Assembly (NCBI GenBank): GCA_036244855.1
Contig: BQKZ01008577.1
Span: 3,884-16,045 of the forward strand
Direction: 5' to 3'
Length of the DNA stretch: 12,162 nt
DNA from: Temnopleurus reevesii
Lineage: Eukaryota; Echinodermata; Echinoidea; Temnopleuroida; Temnopleuridae
The notes beneath the pieces are model-generated. The model ran no database searches, was not told where the DNA came from, and worked only from the letters and a program-made list of their open reading frames with translations. Below are positions 1 to 7,235 of the stretch, in pieces. The translations under genes and the position numbers were made by a program. Position 1 is the first letter of the stretch. Each line of letters opens with the position of its first letter.

Positions 1-490
1 CTATTCCAGAGAGCTATCCGTAGCTAGGTTCCGACCATTTCGAAGGCTTCAGTGGAAGTTGATTCGTACATTATTTCCATTTTGCTCAAAATGTTTTCCC
101 TTTTCTGACGTCACAATACCAATCACTGTTCGCACTCCGTTCACATTTCGTTCGTCAAACCCGCACGTTCCAGGATTGATAATGTCTTCGTGATTCTCTT
201 TTATTTAATAAAACAATTCCTCCCCTTTTTTCTTAGAAAGTCTGGCCACTTTGTGATTCTATTAAGATGAGTAGACAGAAAATCCATCGGCTTTTGAGAA
301 CTTCACTACTCTCCTCCATATACAGGAGGGAGTCCAATGGCAGAAAGTATCTGATTTCTCCTCCACACCGGTATTTAGTAGATGGGTTATTCAAAATTCT
401 ACGGGACCGGTTTTTCTTTTGGGGAAAATACCGGAGTAGTGTTAATAAAAAGTATTATTCTAACTCTACAATTACATTCACCTTTTTCAG
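1..490 (+). other. Left edge: possible promoter or first-exon region, no defensible CDS
   Basis: One + frame is open from the left edge to a TGA near 193, about 63 codons, but its translation resembles nothing I recognise. A pyrimidine-rich splice acceptor (CCCCTTTTTTCTTAG) ends at 236. An AATAAA hexamer is at 207-212, just before that acceptor. A 77-codon frame starts at ATG 267 and stops at 500; it runs through the next candidate acceptor (490), has no recognisable domain, and its basic, aromatic-rich composition suggests chance. The segment is less AT-rich than what follows. I infer untranslated or intronic sequence of a gene extending off the left edge. Confidence 0.25.
106..123. promoter_or_regulatory. 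Palindromic CRE followed by a CCAAT box
   Basis: A perfect 8-bp cAMP response element, TGACGTCA, lies at 106-113, and a CCAAT pentamer lies at 119-123, five bases downstream. In animals CREB/ATF-type bZIP factors bind the first and NF-Y the second, and the two often occur together in proximal promoters. The surrounding 60 bases contain several CpGs (CGCAC, TTCGTTCGTC, CCGCACG), unlike the AT-rich sequence further right. No TATA box or initiator can be placed with confidence. Candidate splice acceptors follow within 400 bases, so a promoter or first-exon region is plausible. An 8-mer also occurs by chance, so this stays a weak call. Confidence 0.3.
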
Positions 491-726
491 ATCCGAATAA
501 GTGGCAGGAGCCGGATTGGGGATTCTTGGTCGTACAATTCCCAACTCCCTGGTCGTACATTGTTCATGGCCTTTGGACAAAACGCCATGTATGCTGCATG
601 CAGGAGAGGTGTCGATTAAGCTGAAGGCGGGTACAGGTGTCCTGGTCGTGTCCTAGCAAGATGAACCACGCGGTCGATAACAGTATAAGACCGATGGCTA
701 TTCCAGTTTTTTTTTTTTTTACCAAG
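491..726 (+). other. Candidate spliced exon, probably untranslated or lncRNA
   Basis: The segment is preceded by the acceptor-like CACCTTTTTCAG (AG at 489-490) and ends at a strong donor, AAG|GTAAGG, with the intron starting at 727. All three frames contain stops inside it: one almost at once, the others near 617 and 622. It therefore cannot be an ordinary internal coding exon. An ATG at 661 is open for 22 codons to the donor and would continue in phase 0 into the candidate exon at 1378, giving a 38-residue peptide with no known relative. A T14 run at 707-720 sits just before the donor. The motif GGTCGTACA occurs at 529-537 and 551-559. A 5' UTR or lncRNA exon is the best reading, on splice motifs alone. 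Confidence 0.25.
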
Positions 727-1377
727 GTAAGGAAGCTGAAACAATCAAATATAATTATAGTCCTAAATTATAGTTCTGAAGTCATTAAAACAGGAACCCC
801 GGCACGTTATTCCTTTACTCATAACTCAACATGCAGTTCAGTGCGTCGCTTTGAATGGAACGCCGGCCCAAACAAAACCAAAACATTTCTATCTGAACCT
901 CTAATGAGCAGGACGGACTGAAATTCAAATTTGAATTTAATAACCTTGTAGGCATTATGTTTTTTCAGTCTTCTCAGATAATGGATATGTTTAAGACAAC
1001 GCAAAGACGGGAAACAAGTCGCGCGTCGTCTTTATAGAAGTTCTTAATATTTTTATCGTATAATGTGACAATTTATTTAATGGACCCTTGATAAGGTACT
1101 AGATTTACTATATTTGAAAACATTTTATATTTCTATGAAGAGGTCGAGACATTTCATTCCACTGTATTGAAGCACAACGGCGCCACAATCAAACATAATA
1201 AAATGCGATGAGCTGCATGTTGCTGATCCAAATTGTGATGTGGATATGTAATCATGATAATTCCATCCCCTAAATATTTGATCAAAGTGATAAAGAAAGT
1301 AAGAGTTATAAATATACATGCTCAAAGGTACTATTATGATGTCAACTTTTTAACTTCCTATTTATTTTTCTTTGCAG

Positions 1378-1481
1378 ATGATCAGGATTCGTCTTAGTGA
1401 CAAGGATGCAGATCTTTGTACATCATGACACTATTCACAAGATCAGTTAGTACACGACAGCCCAAAAATCGTGTTTGGTAT
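1378..1481 (+). other. Candidate second non-coding exon
   Basis: A good acceptor, TTATTTTTCTTTGCAG, ends at 1377, and overlapping donor candidates follow: GTATGT at 1478 and GTAAGT at 1482. The segment starts ATGATCAGG and stops with TGA after 16 codons (1426-1428). The other two frames also stop early. As an internal exon it would be non-coding. As a terminal coding exon it could add 16 residues to the short frame opening at 661. The 651-base intron implied between 726 and 1378 is AT-rich, as expected. No transcript evidence is available, and motifs of this quality occur by chance every few kilobases. Confidence 0.2.
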
Positions 1482-2284
1482 GTAAGTTGTAATAATCTGT
1501 CACGTACAGGTCCAGGGGTTCGGAGAAAAGTCTAAATTGGCTGAGAAACAAGCAGAAGATATCAAAATGATTTGAAAAGAAAATTGAACGAAAAAACATC
1601 ATTAAAGAGTTGCAAAAATAATTTTAAAAAAGGGAAAATGGTAATAAAAAACAATGAAAGCAATAATATGAAAAAAAATATACCAACGAAAAAAGAGCAA
1701 AGAAAGAAGAAAAAAGGAGAATCTTCCTTTTTTTTACTGCACTGGAACCGTGTCTGGTAATACTTAAAGTTCAGATTCTGGTATACTCTGATCGACATAC
1801 AGCAATGAACTATCAAAATAATGAATGAATACTTGACGCTTACTTTGAGAACCAAATTACAACATTAGAATAGCTTTTTATATACATTTATATACTGCAA
1901 CCGTCTCTCTGATAAATCGCACGTCAATAAGATGCATGAATAATCCAAACACTTTGTCAAGAAAGGGCTCTTTTAACTGTCTCTCCATTGTCATTTGATA
2001 TTGTTAATGTTTATATACGATGGATTCGGTCACGATTTGGGATCTACTTTTATGTGGCCGTAATTTGGTAAACTTTTTGCATGACCCTTGTCAATAATTT
2101 TCAATATTTTACATGCATAATGAAGGAAATTATTTGCAAGTCATTCACTAAATGCAGGTTTTGCATTCCTCAATTGTATTTTGGTTATTTTCTTTAATAT
2201 AGGTGTATTCATCTTACATCGTAAATGGTTAAGTTTAGCTTTTTAAGTAACTGTCAGTGTGGTAATCTGATCACGGGGCGAGGA
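1482..2284. other. AT-rich non-coding stretch with A-rich patch
   Basis: No gene, RNA or repeat is recognisable here. Bases 1562-1730 are A-rich on the + strand, with several runs of A interrupted by G. Low-complexity lysine-rich or phenylalanine-rich frames cross this patch on the two strands, but they overlap each other and show only the base bias. The rest is ordinary AT-rich sequence with scattered TATATA. Confidence 0.5.
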
Positions 2285-2297
2285 GGGGGGGGGGGGG
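2285..2297 (+). repeat. Poly-G run (G13) in a G-rich patch
   Basis: Thirteen consecutive G lie in GGGGCGAGGA followed by the run, from about 2276 to 2297. With the upstream GGGG this could form a G-quadruplex. A C-rich segment at 2375-2385 (CCCCCTCCCCC) about 80 bases downstream is partly complementary, so a hairpin or slipped structure is also possible. The run length is uncertain because homopolymers are prone to sequencing and assembly error. Confidence 0.8.
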
Positions 2298-2777
2298 CAG
2301 CGGCAATACAAATAATTGATTTCGTCTGGCTCTTATCGAACTAGAAAGCCAAAACAAACGTACGGAATTCGTCACCCCCTCCCCCAATCAATCAAACCGG
2401 TCTGTATATGTACATGTACAAATCTTAGAATGATACAAAGAATTCGAATCTTGTATATATATAGGTCAATGTAGGCCTATGTAAGGTTTGAAAGTGACTT
2501 AATGTGTTTGTATTTACTGATGTGACAATTTTAAAAAGCCATAGTCCTGGTAAAACATAACTTCTCTTAGGGCCCAGTATAGACGGTTGTCGTATAATAC
2601 TATTGCATGAACTGTCTATTCCTTTAACAAAATAATGTTGATGCTGCGTTGATATAGCTGTATACAAAACGCTGAAGTACTTACGAGAATCTTCATGATA
2701 ATCTTCATATTCAGATGTACATTTCATTGATTGTGCAACATATGTATAGAATTGGAATACACGCAATGGATTGTTAA
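2298..2777. other. Non-coding stretch between G-run and foldback element
   Basis: Nothing gene-like is seen. The segment contains the 12-bp palindrome TGTACATGTACA (2409-2420), a short TATATATATA run near 2453 and the palindrome TAGGCCTA near 2472. A 113-codon minus-strand frame crosses it, but it has no domain, signal peptide or family resemblance, and it ends in simple AT-rich sequence. Confidence 0.45.
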
Positions 2778-2905
2778 GCCCTTGTCACATAGGACCCCGG
2801 AAGCAACACGATTCACCCCGGCTCTTTGTTAATTCAGAGTTAACTGCCTCAGAACAACGAGTCGAGGTGAATCGTGTTGCTTCCGGGGCCCTATGTGACC
2901 GGGGC
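2778..2905. mobile_element. Foldback MITE-like element, copy 1
   Basis: A 128-bp near-palindrome. The left arm 2778-2830 and right arm 2853-2905 pair over 53 positions with about six mismatches, leaving a loop of about 22 bases. The outer arm carries GTCACATAGG, CCCCGGAAGC and AACACGATTCA, all found again in the copy at 6206. It encodes nothing; an 85-codon + frame starting at 2771 simply reads through it. The left flank is TTAA (2774-2777) but the right flank is ATAT, so any TTAA target duplication has decayed here. Size, inverted repeats and multiple copies fit a non-autonomous DNA transposon (MITE). The superfamily is not established. The arms could fold into a long hairpin RNA if transcribed. 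Confidence 0.8.
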
Positions 2906-3846
2906 ATATGGAAATGTGGAAAAAAATCTTTTCATCTCATACTAGAAGATATTTCATATAATGCTGAATATGATTTAGAATGCTCATCTAAATGTGTTTT
3001 TTTCGTAAAAGAAACAAGCGCGAAATGATACCCTTGAAAAATATTATATTATACAAATATAACCAAGGGAAACAAAAGAAGCTCACTCACTTTTATCTCA
3101 AATTGCTACAACACCGATCCGAATAAACTACATAATTACAAATCAATTTCATCAAACCCGAAGAAAGAAAGATGGACAAATCGCCATTTACTTTATAATT
3201 CCGTGTCGAAAACGAATGAGGATAAAATGCTTGCACGAACCAAAGTTATTCTTTTCATTTTCTTGTGCTAAAAAAAATCACCAATTAGATATATTCCAGC
3301 CTCTTTACATCTATTACACCGAAAACAGTATGTTTGGAATTTGTGGATATATCGAAGGGAAGACAAACCTCCGGGGATCCTTTTATTCATTTTTTTGGTT
3401 CCTATATAGCAGACTTTTTATAATATACCATGCGACCCTAAGTGCTGAATAAAATATCTTTAATAATTTGATTTTCAAAGAACAGTCGTAAATTCTGTTT
3501 TTTACATCGAATTTCGGAATTTATTAAAAAATATCTTTATATCCGATAGTAACATCGGAACATTTTCAATTTATTGTAGTCTGATAAAGGAATTGAAAAA
3601 ATAGACACCCAAGTTTTTATGATGCCAAAAGGCATCTTACAAAATATGTTTCGCCTGGCATATTAGTCAGATACTTTTGAATTACATCAATGCTTGTAAT
3701 AATATCACACTCACTTTTAATCGTCATGAAAACAAGCGTTTGGAGGATTTGTCATACAAATAGAAGTATAAGATGTTTGCACGAGGAAAGATCTTTGAGG
3801 GTATGTCGCAAAGTAAATTCCAAAAAGAAATTAAGAATGATAATGG
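2906..3846. other. AT-rich non-coding stretch, possible diverged repeat
   Basis: No gene is supported. A 78-codon + frame at 3216-3452 has no recognisable domain. The perfect hairpin GATGCC-AAAA-GGCATC lies at 3621-3636. CACTCACTTTTA occurs at 3084-3095 and 3708-3719. In each case similar short blocks follow in the same order, ending in TTGCACGA near 3231 and 3778, which suggests two old copies of an unnamed repeat with an indel between blocks. Confidence 0.4.
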
Positions 3847-3876
3847 GAGTGAGATAAGCGCTTAATTATTTCACTC
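3847..3876. repeat. Imperfect palindrome around AAGCGCTT, copy 1
   Basis: The left arm GAGTGAGATAA (3847-3857) and right arm TTATTTCACTC (3866-3876) pair at 10 of 11 positions around GCGCTTAA. The core ATAAGCGCTTA is shared with the longer palindrome 80 bases downstream. It could be a protein-binding site, a cruciform-forming sequence or the remnant of a foldback element. Confidence 0.65.
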
Positions 3877-3921
3877 TCGTTGTCGTGGAAGTTACCTTTC
3901 ATTAGTGACTAAATGTTACAC

Positions 3922-3961
3922 ACAAGAAGGGTGAAATAAGCGCTTATTTTACCCTTCTTGT
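3922..3961. repeat. 40-bp near-perfect palindrome, copy 2
   Basis: The two 20-base half-sites, 3922-3941 and 3942-3961, are reverse complements with one mismatch (G at 3933 against A at 3951). There is no spacer, and the centre is AAGCGCTT. The half reads ACAAGAAGGG then TGAAATAAGC. A 40-bp spacerless palindrome is unlikely by chance. The core and its GTGA(A/G)ATAAGC flank match the imperfect palindrome at 3847. Its function is unknown: a dimeric factor site, or the remains of a small foldback element. Confidence 0.85.
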
Positions 3962-4210
3962 ATCGAATTGCTAATTTGTACAGATTGGGACATGTGAATG
4001 ATGGCTTGTTGTATTATGGTGTTTGCATAACCCGTTTCACTAGAGCACTAAAATTTGAATTTTGTGCTGGCTGGATTATAGAGGATAGTGCAGTGATGTT
4101 GGATTGTTGTTTCTCTTCTGGTTAGGTTTAGTTCCTGGTGTTTGCCATTTTCACATTCCCAAATCAACCTTTTTTGTTTTTGAAAAGCGACATCACACTT
4201 TCCACGATGA

Positions 4211-4241
4211 AGAAGATGGGATAAACGCTCATTGCATTCTT
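4211..4241. repeat. Degenerate third member of the AAGCGCTT motif family
   Basis: The segment reads AGAAGATGGG, ATAAACGCTCATT, then GCATTCTT. With one gap it aligns to the half-site AGAAGGGTGAAATAAGCGCTTATT of the 3922 palindrome. Its own inverted symmetry is weak, limited mainly to the GAAGA/TCTTC ends. It may be an eroded third copy or a chance match. Confidence 0.3.
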
Positions 4242-5896
4242 CCCGTTACAGTAATTTTTTGATAATTAAAGACCGATCATTATTCATTATTTGGCATACT
4301 TTGCGATATCAATTTATCGACTTCCTTCATTGCAAACTGTTTATAACTTCCATATGACTTTACTCCCCATCGCTCATCCTTTTGTACCATTTATTTGTCT
4401 CATCTTTTGGTATATCCTGCATGCAATCTGGGGCGTATTTCACTGTAATGACCTACAATACAATAAATACTCAGTGTATTTCAGCTTCTGAGCTCGTGAT
4501 CATTTTCTCTCTTCATAGATATAATATAGATCCATTTTTCTGTAACTTTACTTGTACATGAATTATGTTCCCTAATTTTAAAAAGTTTTGGTACACATAG
4601 TGCAAAATTACCTATCCAACAAAAACGTGAAATTCAATTGGTTTGTTCACTTTTAAAAATATGCACAAATATTAAACAAACTTATATTTAGTTGCGATAA
4701 AAGGTGTAAAAATCAAGTTTTAATAATTAAAGTTGATGGTTTTAAAAAGCATGCTATGTCAGAGTAAGAAGAAGACATTAACCCATACTCCCTAAATACC
4801 TAAATAGATGTGAAATCAAAATATGATACCATCAAATTTAATTAACATTGTAGTAATAGAGAAGGTGAGCGAAAACAAAACACGGCAAGATGAAAAAATG
4901 TTTGATGTATACAAAGAAAACTAGATACTATAATTGTGATGCTCAACAATATTTAGAATATTGCAAGTTGTACAAGTTATCCCATAATTTTCTTTGATTC
5001 ATTCCAGTGTATATCCACCGCAAGTATGATTGAAAAAGCAAATATGATGACCTCAATTGTTTGCTTTAAACATGCTAAACTAAACATTGATGTGTTAAAT
5101 GGATAGTTCATGCAAAAATCTTTCTGCAACATAAGTATGAAGTACTTCGAACTAGAGTAAGCTAGTTTAATTCATTTCCGAAAGCTTCATATTGTGTTTA
5201 TTTTTAATGTTGATTAATGATTCCTAATATTTCCTGAACTATTTTATTTTCTTGAGCATCTAACTCTCACATTCATAATTAAATTACCATTTTCGAAAAT
5301 AGTAAATTGGCAAAAATCTACATAAAATAGCTGTGTCTTTATCTATATTTATGTAATTTTCCAAATAATTTGAAAACTAATTGCGTAAATAGGTCACATT
5401 CTTATTCACTTTCATGATCTTGAAATTAGTATAATACACTCACTTTTGATGCAGTTTTAGAAGATTTGTAAATTTCGATGTACAAACTTTATTAATACAA
5501 TTGTTCAAATTATATTTTTGTGTGTTATTGTGTGAATGTTGCTTTTTATTGTATATTCGTGTATATATCCTAATGTTGCTATTGTTTGAAATTATCACAT
5601 TGCATTTATCGAAAAAACAATTATTACAAGAAAGATGCCTGTTCAACACTCGATCATCTATAACTTGTGTTATAATTAATGACTCAGAGGTTGTTGCTTT
5701 TTAAATTCCTAATACAATTTTATCGATTTATCGATATTTCCTAGTCAAAATATTTGCATTTTAATTCCATTATCATGATTATGTGATATAAATTATTTTT
5801 GCTCATCTTATGTTCCACAATTTCAAATGTATCTTTCAAAATCGAATGCAATGTAATGTGTCTCGACTCTCTCGCACCTTTTTAATTTCTTGAAAT
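4242..5896. other. Long AT-rich stretch without genes
   Basis: About 1.65 kb with low GC and stops frequent in all frames; the longest frames are under 75 codons, overlap one another and have no domains. Small items seen are the inverted repeat CAATATT-TAG-AATATTG (4947-4963) and a third CACTCACTTTT (5437-5447). I see no tRNA, hairpin RNA or transposon ends. This is ordinary intergenic or intronic sequence. Confidence 0.55.
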
Positions 5897-6022
5897 GCCA
5901 AGTGCCCCACGGATGGCTGCCGGGCTAAAGCCAGGGTATATAATAATAATGTAAAGCGCCTTGAGCACTCAGCAGAGTGGATACGTGCGCTATATAAATT
6001 GCATCTATTATTATTATTATTA
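5897..6022 (+). mobile_element. SINE-like interspersed repeat tail with ATT microsatellite
   Basis: A more GC-rich island in AT-rich DNA. In order it contains GCCCCACGGATGGCTGCC, GGGCTAAAGCC, a TAATAATAAT run (5941-5950), then GTAAAGCGCCTTGAGCACTC...GAGTGGATACGTGCGCTATATAAATT, ending in (ATT)n at about 6006-6022. The core folds: AGCGC pairs with GCGCT and CACTC with GAGTG. From memory, sequences of this form (AAAGCGCCTTGAGCAC...GCGCTATATAAA plus a triplet tail) are widespread in sea urchin and other marine invertebrate DNA, which points to the 3' part of a SINE or similar retroelement. No pol III A or B box is evident upstream, so it is probably 5' truncated. Family name and exact ends need a repeat database. 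Confidence 0.6.
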
Positions 6023-6205
6023 ATTCACAAATGTCTACTATTATGTCCATATTTTAATGAACAATCAGACTCGTTCAATAGTCATAACTTTGAATGACCT
6101 AGCCGAGAAGAAATCAACAATGAAATAAAAAAGCTCAATATGATATAGAATTGTATTCATCCTTGTATGAACAGTATGTTGACTGCTTATGTCCAAGAAG
6201 CTTAA

Positions 6206-6335
6206 GCCCCGGTCACATAGGACCCCGGAAGCAACACGATTCAACACGACTCCTTGTTCGCAGGCAGTTACCTGTGAAGTGAACAAAGAGTCGTGTTGAA
6301 TCGTGTTGCTTCCGGGGCCCTATGTGACCCGGGCC
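6206..6335. mobile_element. Foldback MITE-like element, copy 2, TTAA-flanked
   Basis: A 130-bp near-palindrome homologous to the element at 2778-2905. The arms pair from the ends through GATTCAACACGACTC(C/T)TTGTTC, roughly 54 bases with few mismatches and one indel near the end, around a loop of about 21 bases. TTAA lies immediately outside both ends (6202-6205 and 6336-6339), as expected for a TTAA target-site duplication. piggyBac-type elements insert at TTAA, but their ends usually start CCC rather than GCCC or GGCCC, so the superfamily is unsettled. It carries no gene. A 73-codon minus frame across it is an artefact that shares the peptide NRVASG with the chance frame over copy 1. Confidence 0.85.
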
Positions 6336-6339
6336 TTAA

Positions 6340-7199
6340 ATAGATACATTTCAAATCCTGTGTATGTTATGTTTACAAAGTGATGACGGTAAAATGTGCC
6401 AGTATGTCTAAAAGAAAATAAGCGACTTGTTCTGCGTCAATATATTGTACTCTGTATTTGATGGGATTTGATCATAGGGTATATCGGTATCTTTTATTGT
6501 AAATAATCACCACCCATCTTAAATCATTTAATATTAATTTTCAAGACGAATTGAGGCGTTGTGGACATCAATTTTGATGTTTTGCCCACTGTTATTTGAT
6601 TACAATAAAAACTAATACTTCAATCAATTAATTGTTCATACATTCTGTTAATGTAATTATCCTATGAATAATGTGATTATCACGCATTTGATAATTATGT
6701 ACATATTTTTGATTGTTTGTAATGCCTTCATATAGCTGAACTAATAATATATCTGCACTTCCTACATATATGGAGTTTTACTTTTCTATGACAACGGAAT
6801 AAGTTTTACCCAGTATCTATTTAAGATTTGATTTTTTACAATTATAATCCAACATCTTAATTTTCAATCATTAAACAGTTCTGTTTATGTGTTTATGTTA
6901 CATATCTGATGTCACTACCGAGATAGTTTTGTGTACTAGATCTATACGATCAATCAACAAACTCACTTGATTCTTGATCAAAATATTCAAATTTGTGCTA
7001 ATTATGTTGGATTTGTTCTTAAAACTTAGAAATGATCTACACGTTTGTACTTTTGTTGTTATATTCAATCGCTGTATTTTTCACGGTCTAAATTGTGTAT
7101 ATGAATATACTATGCATTCTCATGTTTTAATTTTCAAATGATAGTAAATCATTGCATAGCTTTGTCCCCTAGAAGGTCTACAGCTGATTTGCCCCTTCT
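6340..7199. other. AT-rich non-coding stretch
   Basis: No gene, RNA or repeat was recognised. Composition matches 4242-5896. It ends just before the + strand turns strongly pyrimidine-rich at about 7190. Confidence 0.55.
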
Positions 7200-7235
7200 T
7201 TGATATTTTCCTACATTTCTACAGTACTGCTGCAT

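Noticed and set aside
267..500. 77-codon + frame starting at ATG 267
   Set aside because: No domain or family resemblance; it runs through a candidate splice acceptor and ends just after it, so it probably has no biological boundary.
382..624. Frame containing WSYIVHGLW, recalling the HGLW active-site block of T2-type RNases
   Set aside because: Only this short block matches. The second catalytic block, the usual cysteines and the spacing from the preceding Q/W region are missing, and the frame stops 20 residues later. The same DNA reads equally well in another frame. Chance is the simplest reading.
1562..1855. Lysine-rich + frame and Phe/Leu-rich minus frame over an A-rich patch
   Set aside because: Both reflect the A-rich composition and overlap on opposite strands; the + frame also lacks an ATG at its start.
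2425..2445. AATTCGAATCTT resembling a tRNA B box
   Set aside because: Only a partial match to GGTTCGAATCC, with no A box upstream, no cloverleaf and no T-run terminator.
2771..3028. 85-codon + frame over the first foldback element
   Set aside because: Its NRVASG peptide comes from the transposon arm and reappears in the minus frame over copy 2, so it is repeat sequence, not a gene.
3621..3636. GATGCC-AAAA-GGCATC hairpin as a terminator or small RNA
   Set aside because: A 6-bp stem in AT-rich eukaryotic DNA is expected by chance, and there is no associated transcript unit or U-tract.
6065..6286. 73-codon minus frame over the second foldback element
   Set aside because: Reads through the inverted-repeat arm; similarity to the other frame is explained by the shared element.
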